A DNA stretch of 39,713 nucleotides from Nostoc sp. LPT. Its GTDB lineage: Bacteria > Cyanobacteriota > Cyanobacteriia > Cyanobacteriales > Nostocaceae. The notes below the pieces were generated by a model. The model was not told the origin of the DNA, searched no databases, and worked only from the letters and a program-made list of their open reading frames with translations. The position numbers and the translations under genes are program-made. Numbering within the stretch: the first letter of the stretch is position 1; each line of letters begins with the position of its first letter. Shown here piece after piece: positions 21,605 through 30,998 of this stretch. The stretch lies in assembly GCF_017115165.1 (NCBI RefSeq), contig NZ_JABXKF010000168.1, positions 1 to 39,713 of the forward strand, in the 5' to 3' direction.

Positions 21605-23134
21605 TTAACGCAAACAACGAATCGCCTCTAATAGACCTCTAGCTTTATTCAGCGTCTCTTCGTATTCTTTCTCTGGCTCAGAATCAGCTACCAAACCTGC
21701 ACCGGCTTGTACGCTGACCGTATTATCATGCACTACCATTGTGCGAATTGCGATCGCAGTATTTAATTGTCCTTCAAAATCGTAATATCCATACACACCC
21801 GAATAAACACCCCGACGACTAGACTCTAACTCGTGGATAATTTCCATCGCCCTAATCTTGGGTGCGCCGCTTACCGTACCTGCTGGGAAGGAAGCTTTCA
21901 GTAAATCCCATGCTGTTTTACCAACTGCTAATTTACCCACAACATTACTAACAATGTGCATTACATGGGAGTAGCGCTCAACCACCATTAATTCATCAAC
22001 TTTGACACTACCACTTTGACAAACACGCCCCAAATCATTCCGCCCTAAATCCACAAGCATCACGTGTTCGGCAATTTCCTTGGGATCTTGAAGTAAATCT
22101 TGAGCTAAGGCTGCATCTTCCTTAGTGGTTTTACCTCGTGGACGCGTTCCAGCAATTGGGCGTACCGTCGCGATTACTCCATTATCTGAATCGGTTTCGG
22201 CTTTCACCATCACTTCGGGACTGGAACCGATAATTTGCCAATCTTGGAAGTTAAAGTAAGCCATGTAAGGCGAAGGATTTATCTGACGTAGGGAGCGATA
22301 AAGGGCAAAAGGGTCGCCTGTGTATGTTGTTGATAGTCGCTGGGAAATTACTACTTGAAAAATATCACCTGCTTTAATATGGTCTTTCGCCTTTTCAACA
22401 CTGGCACAAAAATCAGGGCGGGTAAAATTACTCTGATACTCCTCTGCGCCTCTGCTCCCCTGCTCCTCTGCTCCTCTGCTCCCTGGCGGTTTCCATTCCA
22501 ATCGAGTTTTTTGTGGCGATAGGGGTAGAGACAGCTTTTCGAGCATTTGGGTAACGCGATCGCTAGCTTGTTGATATGCTGCTTTGAAATCTACTTTCGG
22601 GTCGCGTAAATCAGCATAAGCGATCGCCCAAATTTTCCGCTTCACCTGGTCAAAAATCAATAGGTGGTCTACCTGCATCCACAACCCATCAGGTATATTC
22701 CGCTCATCTGGTGGATAAATGGGCACACGTGGCTCAATCCACTGAATCAATTCATAGCCCCAAAAGCCAAATAAACCGCCAATTCCTGGCGGTAGCTGTG
22801 GTAATTTTACTGGGTGATAAGGTGCTAAACATTCAGCTAAAGCTGTAAAAGGGTCGCCTGTAAAAACCACCTGCGAACCATCGCGGTTTTTCTGAGTCGT
22901 GCAATCGCCCCTTGCTTCCAAAACCCACACCGGATCGCAGCCCACTAAACTATAGCGTCCCAGCTTTTCCCCGCCTTCTATCGATTCCAACAAAAAGCTA
23001 TAGGGCTGACCCGCACAGACTTTATACCAAGCAGATACGGGCGTATCTAAGTCAGCTACCCATTCTTGATACACCGGGACAAAGTTGCCTTGTTGCGCTA
23101 GGGTGCAAAACTGCGAGAAATCTGGAAACATCAT
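21605..23134 (-). CDS. trpE: Anthranilate synthase component I
   Basis: The 509-residue chorismate-utilising enzyme makes anthranilate with the TrpG glutaminase in the first step of tryptophan synthesis. The N-terminal domain (about 10-170) has the tryptophan-feedback motif LLES (48-51). The catalytic domain (about 235-505) has VVISQRL, SPEVMV, VRPIAGTRPRG, DLGRNDLGRVC, GTVSGAPKIRAMEII and GAGLVADSEPEKEYEE. Between them lies GSRGAEEQGSRGAEE (218-232), a duplicated segment encoded by a GC-rich short tandem repeat (about 22440-22486) that has entered the frame without breaking it. Start is the first of two adjacent Met codons. It lies 95 bp downstream of psaD on the same strand, with tandem repeats between, so the two may be separately transcribed. 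Confidence 0.95.
   Translation of the reverse strand: MMFPDFSQFCTLAQQGNFVPVYQEWVADLDTPVSAWYKVCAGQPYSFLLESIEGGEKLGRYSLVGCDPVWVLEARGDCTTQKNRDGSQVVFTGDPFTALAECLAPYHPVKLPQLPPGIGGLFGFWGYELIQWIEPRVPIYPPDERNIPDGLWMQVDHLLIFDQVKRKIWAIAYADLRDPKVDFKAAYQQASDRVTQMLEKLSLPLSPQKTRLEWKPPGSRGAEEQGSRGAEEYQSNFTRPDFCASVEKAKDHIKAGDIFQVVISQRLSTTYTGDPFALYRSLRQINPSPYMAYFNFQDWQIIGSSPEVMVKAETDSDNGVIATVRPIAGTRPRGKTTKEDAALAQDLLQDPKEIAEHVMLVDLGRNDLGRVCQSGSVKVDELMVVERYSHVMHIVSNVVGKLAVGKTAWDLLKASFPAGTVSGAPKIRAMEIIHELESSRRGVYSGVYGYYDFEGQLNTAIAIRTMVVHDNTVSVQAGAGLVADSEPEKEYEETLNKARGLLEAIRCLR
22440..22486 (-). repeat. Short tandem repeat inserted in the trpE coding sequence
   Basis: Plus-strand CTCCTCTG/CTCCCCTG units encode the duplicated GSRGAEE(Q) in the interdomain linker. 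Units of this type are normally intergenic in these genomes. Confidence 0.75.
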
Positions 23135-23229
23135 TATTTTTCAAAGGTAATTGGTAATTGGTAATGGGTAATGTGTAATTCTCTTACCATTTACCCATTA
23201 CTAATTACCCATTAGCTACTAACAGCTAG
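23135..23229. repeat. Tandem/inverted TAATTGG-type repeats between psaD and trpE
   Basis: GGTAATTGGTAATGGGTAAT units (23146-23178) face an inverted TTACCATTTACCCATTAC series (23184-23216). The whole spacer could fold as a long hairpin between the two genes. Confidence 0.6.
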
Positions 23230-23655
23230 TTATGGAGCGTCGTAGGTATAAACACCGCTAAACTTAAGTTTAGCGGGACTGGGGTTTTGTCCGATACGGC
23301 GGTCTACATAACGCACTTTGTCACGACCTTCGGTCACTTTTTCGGGGAAGACACCATCAGCTGGGTGAAGTAAAGTGGTTTCTCCGTTGGGTAAAATCCG
23401 GTAAATTTTGTAATCTGTAATTTTGAGTTTCCGGAGTTGTTGACCGCCCAAAAAGATGCCATATTCTTTACGAGCTATATACAGCAGGTTTTCACCTTGC
23501 CGCATAGTAGCAGCACCACCTGTAGGTAATTCAAAAACTTGCTCTTTCGGGCTAGTCCAAGTGATAGCGTACTTTTCTTCCACTGCTGCTTTACTGAGCA
23601 AGCCACCAGTGCTGCCAGCAAATAGCGGGGTTTGTCCAGAGAGTGTTTCTGCCAT
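23230..23655 (-). CDS. psaD: Photosystem I subunit II (ferredoxin-docking)
   Basis: The 141-residue stromal subunit of photosystem I helps bind PsaC and docks ferredoxin. Recognisable segments are ETLSGQTPLFAGSTGGLL at the N-terminus, KEQVFELPTGGAATMRQGENLLYIARKEY, ITDYKIYRILPNGE and HPADGVFPEKV. The ending is RRIGQNPSPAKLKFSGVYTYDA. The start at 23655 (MAETL) is chosen over an in-frame codon at 23673 because all relatives begin there. Length is normal for cyanobacteria. Confidence 0.97.
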   Translation of the reverse strand: MAETLSGQTPLFAGSTGGLLSKAAVEEKYAITWTSPKEQVFELPTGGAATMRQGENLLYIARKEYGIFLGGQQLRKLKITDYKIYRILPNGETTLLHPADGVFPEKVTEGRDKVRYVDRRIGQNPSPAKLKFSGVYTYDAP

Positions 23656-23953
23656 AAAGATTGATTCTCTCAACGTTTTTAGGGAATCCTAACACCGCAA
23701 CCAGGATCATATTGTGATCGCGTCATAGACTGTAACAGTTTTTAGTCATTTGTCCTTTGTCATTTGTCATTTGTCATTTGTCCAAAGTCCAATTGTTAAA
23801 ATTTAATGCCCCATGACGGCAGTTGCTCCACTTGGGGAAACCCCAGACGCTCGATGACTCGCTACCGCTTCGCTATCGCCCTTGGCGTCTCCCCTTGGGA
23901 AAAGACTGCACTGCTTCCCCCATGCTCAATGCCCAATGACAAAGGACTAATAC
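23656..23953. other. Repeat-rich gap between histidine kinase and psaD
   Basis: It contains CATTTGT heptamers (about 23749-23782) and a CGCTACCGCTTCGCTATCGC-type element (23861-23880) within a GC-rich block, another common Nostoc-type repeat. The psaD promoter must lie in the part next to 23656. No gene is seen. Confidence 0.5.
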
Positions 23954-25963
23954 CTATTTACTCTTGACTTTTGTCCGCTTTTCCTCTTGGCTAGTCCGAA
24001 CAATCGGGATGGTGAAGTGAAACTGACTACCCTGGTCTTTGCCAGCTGACTCTGCCCAAATTTCCCCACCCCAGCCATTCACAATTTGACGGCAAATTGC
24101 TAAACCAAGTCCAGTCCCGCCAGTGGTGCGGCGCAGTGCTCCCTCTTCTTGATAGAAGCGGTCAAAAACTACTTCTAAACGGTTTGGTTCAATGCCACGT
24201 CCAGTGTCAGCGACAGTCACCTCGACCATCTGACGGCTGTTGTAAATCGCTTTAATCGTGATTTCTCCTTGGGGTGGCGTAAATTTCAAAGCATTGTCCA
24301 TGAGTTTTGCCAGTACCTCGACTAGCCAATCACCGTCAGCTCTGACCAAAGGTAGGTTTTCGGCAATTTGAGTCTTAATTTGGGGCGGCTTTTCCATTGA
24401 GGAACGCGTGCGATTTCGGCTGAGTGCTAAATCCACACATTCTTGTAAGGTGAGGGATTCTGGATGCCATTCCACCCGGCCGCTTTCCAAGTTGGAAAGT
24501 GTAAGAAAATCTTGTACCAGTTTTCGCATCCGTTCCGAGTCGGAAAGAGCGGTGTTGAGCATGACCTGCTGCAACTCTAAGGGCATATCCGGTTCGCTAG
24601 CGAGACTTTCCAGGCACACTTGAATTGTGGATAGGGGGGTACGCAATTCGTGTCCGGTGATGGCTATGAGGTTGCTGCGGGTGCGGTCTAGGGCTTCTAG
24701 CTGCTGGTTAAGTTCTTCTAGGTTAGCGTAAGCTTCCGCTTGGATAAGAGCTGCTCCTACTTGGGTAGCGATCGCTTCTACCAAATCCAATTCTCCAGGT
24801 TGGCACTCGTGCGGTGGCATCCGGCAGTAATGTAACTCTACAATCCCCAATAATCGCCCCTGATAGAATACTGGTTCCATCAGCCAAGAACGAATGGCAA
24901 ACTTTTTGGCAATCGTGGAAAGTCCTGACGATTTGGTAACGCGAGGGTCACTCAGCGTATCGCTGACACAAACACCTTCGCCTTGTTCCACTATGTCCCG
25001 AAATAGAGAATTTTTTTCTAACTCCCAGGTTTGCCCACAAACAGATAAAACACCAGGGGTCAAAAACTCGTGTTCAATTATCGCTTGGCTATCTGTGGCT
25101 TGAGCGCGGTAAATTAAACAGCGACAAGCTTCTAGGTGTTGCCCTAATTCTTGTGCCGCCACTTGGAGAACTTCGTGAGGATCGAGCGATCGCCGAATGG
25201 CAGTACTAATTGAGTTGACTAATCGTTCTTTTCGTGCTTGGGCAGCAAGAGAACGGTAAGCTTTGTGCAATTTGTACTGACTAGCTTGCAAATAAGTTAC
25301 TAAGCGCTGCACAAAGGGATCTGTATCAATGTCACAGGCATATTCATTGTACTGTTCGGCTCCAGAGTGGTTTCGCGGCTCCCCGATGCCAAACCTCTGA
25401 CGTGCCTGTTGAATTTTATTTGTCAATTCTGGTCTGTAAACCAAAACTCTATCTAACAGCAATTCGGCTGCTTTGAGGCTAACTCCCCTTTCTGATGTCC
25501 AAATTCCCTCAAATCTTCGGGCTGTGTCTATATCCAGATTAGGGCTTAGTTCCGGTAGTTGCTTGTTTTTAGCAAGAGAACCAAGGTTTTCTCGGCAAAC
25601 CAGACAAGTAGCATAATTGTCAGCGATCACTACCAAATGCCACTCCTGACTTAAGCCATCCGTTGGCTCAAAAGCCACTTTTTCATACTGTTCCGAACTG
25701 TTGGTGAAATCCGTTTCTGGAGCAGATAATACGTATATTTGGTTACTCCGCAAGGCTAGTCGCAGGTAGCGATGAGCTTCTTGGCGGTAGAATCGCTCTC
25801 GCTGGAAACTAGCAATTACAAGGGGTTGTGCTAAAGTCGCAGCCAAAACTTGATCTTCCATCGCGTGGGAGAGCGCCGTTAGTGAAGCCTTAAAATATAG
25901 CTGGGGCCGCAAGTAGGGTAGGGACTTTAGCAGATCACTCAGCACAGAAGTCGAAATGCTCAT
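23954..25963 (-). CDS. DICT-GAF sensor histidine kinase
   Basis: The 669-residue soluble two-component kinase has no membrane segment. The N-terminal ~230 residues match the DICT sensory domain common in cyanobacteria (VLAATLAQPLVIASFQRERFYR; LVVIADNYATCLVCRE). A GAF domain follows at about 250-410 (VLQVAAQELGQHLEACRCLIYRA; GVCVSDTLSDPRV; LLGIVELHYC). The HisKA phospho-acceptor is H438 in ITGHELRTPLSTI. The HATPase domain has LMDNALKF (N box), VADTGRGIEP (G1) and GGTGLGLAICRQIV (G2). All catalytic boxes are intact. No response regulator is adjacent, so it is an orphan kinase; CxxC-like pairs in DICT (120/123) and GAF (280/282) might sense redox, which is speculation. Confidence 0.93.
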   Translation of the reverse strand: MSISTSVLSDLLKSLPYLRPQLYFKASLTALSHAMEDQVLAATLAQPLVIASFQRERFYRQEAHRYLRLALRSNQIYVLSAPETDFTNSSEQYEKVAFEPTDGLSQEWHLVVIADNYATCLVCRENLGSLAKNKQLPELSPNLDIDTARRFEGIWTSERGVSLKAAELLLDRVLVYRPELTNKIQQARQRFGIGEPRNHSGAEQYNEYACDIDTDPFVQRLVTYLQASQYKLHKAYRSLAAQARKERLVNSISTAIRRSLDPHEVLQVAAQELGQHLEACRCLIYRAQATDSQAIIEHEFLTPGVLSVCGQTWELEKNSLFRDIVEQGEGVCVSDTLSDPRVTKSSGLSTIAKKFAIRSWLMEPVFYQGRLLGIVELHYCRMPPHECQPGELDLVEAIATQVGAALIQAEAYANLEELNQQLEALDRTRSNLIAITGHELRTPLSTIQVCLESLASEPDMPLELQQVMLNTALSDSERMRKLVQDFLTLSNLESGRVEWHPESLTLQECVDLALSRNRTRSSMEKPPQIKTQIAENLPLVRADGDWLVEVLAKLMDNALKFTPPQGEITIKAIYNSRQMVEVTVADTGRGIEPNRLEVVFDRFYQEEGALRRTTGGTGLGLAICRQIVNGWGGEIWAESAGKDQGSQFHFTIPIVRTSQEEKRTKVKSK

Positions 25964-26160
25964 GAATTATTGTTAAACGCTCAACCTCGATCAGATCCAC
26001 GTCACAGCTGCATTGTACAAATTCCAAGGGACTCTCAAGTTAAATAGACAGCTGCAATATGTAAAGAACGCTAAAAAGCGCTTTTCGCCAAAGCAGTCGC
26101 AACATTTTGTTACCAACTAAGTGGCGTGGGTACACTTGATTTGTTGATTGACCAAGAAAG

Positions 26161-26352
26161 GGGTGTAAGGGTGTAAGGGTGTAGGGTCAAACAGAGGATC
26201 ATTCTTTGTTGTACACCCCACAATAGGAGCTATTTGGGTTCAGAGCCAACACCAAATTTACTTGTTTTGTGGTCTTTAATTTAGTAGTGGGTTCAGAGCC
26301 AATACTAATTATTTCCCCTACACCCCCATACCCTTACACCCTTACACCCCTA
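26161..26352. repeat. Inverted GTGTAAGG arrays flanking a direct duplication
   Basis: GGGTGTAAGGGTGTAAGGGT (26161-26180 and on) faces its complement (26317-26352, CCTTACACCCTTACACCCC). Between them, TGGGTTCAGAGCCAA occurs twice (from 26235 and 26288). Confidence 0.65.
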
Positions 26353-26523
26353 GTTTTTGACAACCTATTACGCCCAATATACATTCTCGACAACTGATGC
26401 TTTTGCTTGCACAGATAAAATCTTTCAGGAGTAAGTAATAAAATATTAATTATTGTATGGTTTTAACTACTGTGTTCGCTAATAACCACAGACGATCAAT
26501 TTATAGTCCATGCATCGGCAAAA

Positions 26524-26547
26524 TAGCCTGTCGTAGACATCGCCTAC
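26524..26547 (+). repeat. Dispersed repeat, copy D
   Basis: It reads TAGCCTGTCGTAGACATCGC then CTAC, one change from the core. Confidence 0.75.
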
Positions 26548-27398
26548 TTTGCCGACGTTGATTTATGCTTGCTAAAGAAATTTTCTTACCCAAAAATCAT
26601 GACTGTGACATTCACATAACTTAATCAATAATTAGTAATTAAACTTAATCAATTAATTAATTAATTATCATAAATTAGTCTAATCAAATACCAAAGATAT
26701 TTAAGACAAAATCGTATTCTAGTAAAGAATAAATTTTCTCTATGTCCAACAAAAACCGTAAGCTTCACATTTTCACTGAGTATACTATATACCTTGTGTC
26801 TTTGAAAGTTCAACGGCTAATAAATTATCTCAAAACCCTCAGTTTTCAGTCTTGACCTCACACTTATAAAATATAAATTTATCGACAAAGGCAGTTCTTG
26901 CTGAGGGGAGTCTGCCTCCTGCCTCCTTCAATAAGATTTGCTTATGCTTATATGGATATGAGCGCTGCTATTTTGTCAGCAATATGTCAGGATTATTTTG
27001 GCTCGAATAGCTCAAACGAGTTTTAAAGAGCGTCTTTTTTCGGAAGTTGTGAGGATGAACAAGAAGCAGAGAGGATGGGGCAAAGAGAAAACCGCATATT
27101 TACAGAGGTTTTCAGGTATTTAGACCAAGACTAAGACAAAAAGTAGGGAGTAGTGTAGTTCAATTACTTGAAAAGCGCTGTAAAAGCAGGGCAAGATTGC
27201 TGATCTGACTTTGCACTTTCTGTCTGTCTACGATACGCTGTCCTTTATTTAAACTACGTGTCTCGACACAAATCTTTCTTTTTGCGACGCTCTGTCTCAA
27301 AGCAAAAGGGTATTTCTTCTTTACCCTCTGCCTCTTGGGTAAGAGACTTCTACTCAAAAGACCACAAAAATATAGACCTGTACACGGAACTTTGTCTA

Positions 27399-29690
27399 AT
27401 GACACCGGATACGCTAATCACCCCAGAAAAAATTTTTCTGGATGGAAAAACTTTTATTCCTGCCGAACAATTACCGATTCCGGAGTGGCCTTGTGTTGTG
27501 GCTGAAAGATCGCAACCGACACTAACGGTTAAAGATGATGATTTATTTTTTGTGACAGATACTATCGGGAATATTTCTGGCTGTTCCCTCAACGATGGCA
27601 ATCCCAGTATGGGACTGTTTTGTTGTGATACGAGATTTCTCAATCGCTTGGAGTTACAAATTGAAGGGCGATCGCCTGTACTCCTCAGTAGTACTGCTGA
27701 AAAAGGGTTTTCACTCTCAGTTTTGTGTACCAATCCCAGAATTGACGATCGCCTAAAAGCCGAAACTGTAGGAATTCGCCGAGAAATCGTGCTAAATGGA
27801 GCATTATTTGAAGAAATAGAAGTATCTAACTACAGCACAACTACTGTCAATTTTGAACTAACCATCAGCTTTGATGCGGATTTTCTTGATTTATTTGAAG
27901 TCCGGGGCTATGACAGACAAAAACGAGGTCGGCTTTTACGCCTAGTAGAACCGACGACTGAGGAAGGAACATCTTCTCACATCGATGGTGTTGCACCAGT
28001 ACCTAAAGAGCCATCTGTCTATAGAGAAGAATCCTTAACACTCGCCTATCAAGGTTTGGACGGCTCAGTGATGGAATCCCGGATTCTATTCCAGCATCAC
28101 CAACCAGACTATTTCAAAGGTTACACTGCGGTTTGGCAGCTTGAGTTGGCTTCTCACGAAACTCAAAAGCTGGGCTACCGAGTGAATATGTTGAGGAATA
28201 ACCAGTCCAGTTCAACCGTGAGCGCCGCCACCACATTAGGACAGGCAAAAGCTGCTGAGTGGATGGAGGAGCAACACTGGGTACAACAAATTACCCGCAT
28301 TAGCTCAGATAAGAGTACCTTCAATCGGGTGATTCAGCGGGCTGAACAAGATATGTATTTGTTGCGCCAGTCTTTTGGTAAGCATAAGACTGTTTCTGCT
28401 GGAGTACCTTGGTTTTCAACATTATTTGGGCGAGATTCGCTGATTACAGCTTCTCAAAGCCTGATGTTAAATTCACAAATAGCTAAGGAAACTCTGATAT
28501 TATTGGCGACATACCAAGGTAAAATTGACGACGAATGGCGCGAAGAAGAACCGGGTAAGATTTTGCACGAGTTACGTTTGGGAGAAATGGCTCGTTGTCA
28601 AGAAATTCCCCATACACCTTACTACGGTACAGTTGATGCCACTCCCTTGTGGCTGCTGCTCTATGCCGAACATTATGCTTGGACTCACGATCAAGAACTC
28701 CTAGAGCAACTTTGGCCAAATGCTCTAGCTGCAATGGAGTGGATTGATCGCAATACCAAAGAAACCAGCTACCTCAGCTACTTCCGTAGATCCAAACGCG
28801 GTCTTGTTAACCAAGGTTGGAAAGATTCCGGCGACTGTATTGTAGACCGTAAGGGAGAATTAGCCAACGGCCCAATTGCCCTCTGTGAGGTGCAAGCTTA
28901 CGTCTATGCTGCAAAAATGCGTCTAGCAGAAATAGCTAGGATGAAAAAGCGGCTTGATTTGGCAGACCGTTGGCAAGAGGAGGCCAGAAATCTTAAGGTT
29001 CGTTTTAATCGAGATTTTTGGGTAGAAGATCAAGATTTCTGCGCTCTGGCTTTGGATGGAGATGGCAAGCCAGTAGACAGTATTACCTCAAATCCTGGTC
29101 ATTGTCTACATTTGGGACTCTTCACAGACGAAAAAGCTCATAGTGTCGCAGAACGGTTGCGGGCACCAGATATGTTTAATGGTTGGGGTATTCGGACTCT
29201 AAGTAGTTTGTCACCCGCTTATAATCCGATGGGTTATCACATTGGTTCAGTTTGGCCCCATGATAACGCTCTGATTGCAATGGGATTGCGATCGCTCGGT
29301 CTTATCGATCAAGCCCTAGAAATATTCCAAGGTTTATTCGATATGACTCAGCAGCAACCCTATCAACGTCCTCCAGAACTTTTCTGCGGCTACGAACGGA
29401 ACGGTGATAATGCCCCTGTGCAGTATCCAGTTGCCTGCACTCCCCAAGCTTGGGCTACTGGTAGTATTTTCCAACTACTGCAAATGATGGTCAACTTGGT
29501 GCCTGACGCTCAAAATAACTGCTTGCGAATAATCGACCCGGCTTTGCCAGAATCGATTAATCGCCTATCATTTCATAATTTGCGAGTCGGCCCCACCATC
29601 CTCGATTTGGAATTTGAGCGTTCTGGGACTACGACTGCTTGTCGCGTTGCAAGAAAACGGGGTAATTTACGGGTAGTTATTGAAGCATAG
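27399..29690 (+). CDS. Amylo-alpha-1,6-glucosidase (glycogen debranching-type)
   Basis: The 763-residue protein has the two-part layout of bacterial debranching-type glucosidases. A beta-rich N-terminal domain (about 45-300; MGLFCCDTRFLNRLELQIEG, EIEVSNYSTTTVNFELTISFDADF) is followed by an (alpha/alpha)6 barrel (about 330-750). Conserved barrel segments are WFSTLFGRDSLITA, ILHELRLGEMARCQEIPHTPYYGTVDATPLWL, NQGWKDSGD and GYHIGSVWPHDNALIA. It probably trims alpha-1,6-linked branches from glycogen or related glucans in the cytoplasm. The ATG at 27399 is preferred to a GTG at 27258 because the family match begins at TPDTLITPEKIF; GGAAC lies about 10 bases upstream. It stands alone. Confidence 0.92.
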   Translation: MTPDTLITPEKIFLDGKTFIPAEQLPIPEWPCVVAERSQPTLTVKDDDLFFVTDTIGNISGCSLNDGNPSMGLFCCDTRFLNRLELQIEGRSPVLLSSTAEKGFSLSVLCTNPRIDDRLKAETVGIRREIVLNGALFEEIEVSNYSTTTVNFELTISFDADFLDLFEVRGYDRQKRGRLLRLVEPTTEEGTSSHIDGVAPVPKEPSVYREESLTLAYQGLDGSVMESRILFQHHQPDYFKGYTAVWQLELASHETQKLGYRVNMLRNNQSSSTVSAATTLGQAKAAEWMEEQHWVQQITRISSDKSTFNRVIQRAEQDMYLLRQSFGKHKTVSAGVPWFSTLFGRDSLITASQSLMLNSQIAKETLILLATYQGKIDDEWREEEPGKILHELRLGEMARCQEIPHTPYYGTVDATPLWLLLYAEHYAWTHDQELLEQLWPNALAAMEWIDRNTKETSYLSYFRRSKRGLVNQGWKDSGDCIVDRKGELANGPIALCEVQAYVYAAKMRLAEIARMKKRLDLADRWQEEARNLKVRFNRDFWVEDQDFCALALDGDGKPVDSITSNPGHCLHLGLFTDEKAHSVAERLRAPDMFNGWGIRTLSSLSPAYNPMGYHIGSVWPHDNALIAMGLRSLGLIDQALEIFQGLFDMTQQQPYQRPPELFCGYERNGDNAPVQYPVACTPQAWATGSIFQLLQMMVNLVPDAQNNCLRIIDPALPESINRLSFHNLRVGPTILDLEFERSGTTTACRVARKRGNLRVVIEA

Positions 29691-29747
29691 GAAGAGAGTA
29701 GGGAGTAGGAAATTCACCACTCCCTATTTTAGGCTGATATGCTTGGT

Positions 29748-29780
29748 GCGTAGGCATAGCCCGTCGTAGACATCGCGCAG
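29748..29780 (+). repeat. Dispersed repeat, copy E
   Basis: It reads GCGTAGGCATAGCCCGTCG then TAGACATCGC and lies between the glucosidase and the REase-HEPN gene. It contains the full core. Confidence 0.8.
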
Positions 29781-29806
29781 TGCCATCCACTCCAACCACC
29801 GCAGTG

Positions 29807-30487
29807 TTAGCCTGCTTCATCGCCAGTGTGTAAAGTTCTCAAGAGTTGTTCTGTAAGCTCGATCAATTCATATACAGAATTTTGCGTAATTTGTGTAGTT
29901 TTGAAGCCATGAGCAATAGGATTACGTAATAAGAGTGCATTCATTAGTAACTGATACTCAGATTTTGAAATTACACCTTCAATTGCTAATTGCTTCACTA
30001 AGTAGAGTGGATCAAATCTTTGTAAACTTAGCTCTTCCTTTTGGGCAATAAGTCTCAAAGTTGCTTCTACCAAAGACCAAGAATATAAGATAGCTGATTC
30101 TGGATGTTGCGTTGTAAGTTGCTTTGCTACTTGCAACTGTGATTCTATTTCATGTTCTTGAAGAGAACCCTCTGCTTTCAGAGAATACATTATATCCTCT
30201 GGGTTGGTCATTACTAATTCAAATCTCCAACCAGGATGTTTTTCTACCGCTTGAGCTAAATTACGTAAGTCTTGATTAGAAGAAGAGTTAAGTGAGGAGC
30301 GTGACTTGACTTCAATAACTACATTTTCTTCTCCCCGATGTACTATCATGTCAGGGCGATAGTTATTAAGGAAGTCAGGCAAGTCTTCTGGATTTGGATG
30401 AAAAAAAACTTCGTAACCCTTCTGGCGATACTCCTCTGCTAGTTTCAGCAATCGCTCTCTTTCTAAGTTTGTGGTTGAAGTTGTCAT
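29807..30487 (-). CDS. REase-fold protein with HEPN-like C-terminal motif
   Basis: The 226-residue protein seems bipartite. Residues 1-100 have a PD-(D/E)xK core, P45-D46 ... E59-V60-K61 in YRPDMIVHRGEENVVIEVKS, resembling the REase_AHJR-like family. Residues 110-215 are helical and contain R188-N-P-I-A-H193 in MNALLLRNPIAHG, which fits the R-x4-H motif of HEPN ribonuclease or nucleic-acid-binding domains. The start overlaps the stop of the upstream RusA gene by 4 nt (ATGA), so both are made from one message. A DNA-cutting domain joined to a possible RNA-cutting one suggests a defence or toxin role. This is inference. Confidence 0.8.
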   Translation of the reverse strand: MTTSTTNLERERLLKLAEEYRQKGYEVFFHPNPEDLPDFLNNYRPDMIVHRGEENVVIEVKSRSSLNSSSNQDLRNLAQAVEKHPGWRFELVMTNPEDIMYSLKAEGSLQEHEIESQLQVAKQLTTQHPESAILYSWSLVEATLRLIAQKEELSLQRFDPLYLVKQLAIEGVISKSEYQLLMNALLLRNPIAHGFKTTQITQNSVYELIELTEQLLRTLHTGDEAG

Positions 30488-30900
30488 AAAATAACTACCT
30501 CCTGGTTAGGAGCATCAATTACGACAATATGTAAGAACTCATTGCCACGAGCAAAGCCTTCCGCCAATGTCGGGGTCATGTCTTCTATTCTAAAGTTACC
30601 TAACAAATTCCTCTTTCTAACTAGGAGATCGCTAACTTGACGATCATCGACGTAGGCTAGTTTTTTTATTGCATCTTGAATAGGCTTCACTATATTGTCT
30701 ACATCCATTTGATCAGAATCATAAAAATAGGTTATTTGGAGCATAACCCACCCAGTAGCTGTTTTTTGTTCGGAAGACCAGTATTTTTCAGCCTCTTGTC
30801 GCACTGTCTTTTTCCAATCTTCAAGCCGATTATCCTTACCACGCTTACGAGTCTGTTGTGATATTGGTGGCCCATCTACTATGAACTCAAATCTGGTCAA
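30484..30900 (-). CDS. RusA-family Holliday-junction endonuclease
   Basis: The 138-residue protein carries the RusA signature MDVDNIVKPIQDAIKKLAYVDDRQV. Acidic metal ligands are D66, D68 and D76, followed by the D85-D86-RQV block; the lysine of D-N-x-x-K-P is present (K72). RusA enzymes resolve Holliday junctions and are typically phage-derived. The N-terminal F-x-VDGPPISQQ strand is usual. The coupled downstream gene is a REase/HEPN-like protein rather than phage replication genes, so it may be a domesticated or defence-associated version. Confidence 0.88.
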   Translation of the reverse strand: MTRFEFIVDGPPISQQTRKRGKDNRLEDWKKTVRQEAEKYWSSEQKTATGWVMLQITYFYDSDQMDVDNIVKPIQDAIKKLAYVDDRQVSDLLVRKRNLLGNFRIEDMTPTLAEGFARGNEFLHIVVIDAPNQEVVIL

Positions 30901-30998
30901 TGCACTTCTAAATAATAGATCATAGGTTATTTTATGTTACTAACCTTGAATACAAGCAGATAACTCCCGCTACTCATGACAGAGGAATACTGCCGTTA

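Larger units (their letters stand above)
25964..27398. other. 1.4-kb gene-free, repeat-containing region
   Basis: No supported gene in 1.4 kb. It contains an inverted-repeat block with internal direct repeats (26161-26352), a dispersed-repeat copy (26524-26547) and an ATTAATTA-rich stretch (26620-26670). The part before the glucosidase gene can be read in frame from a GTG at 27258, but that N-terminal addition does not look like part of the family. Confidence 0.5.

Noticed and set aside
27258..27398. N-terminal extension of the glucosidase from a GTG
   Set aside because: The added residues are basic and low in similarity to the family, and the ATG at 27399 has a better-placed ribosome-binding motif.
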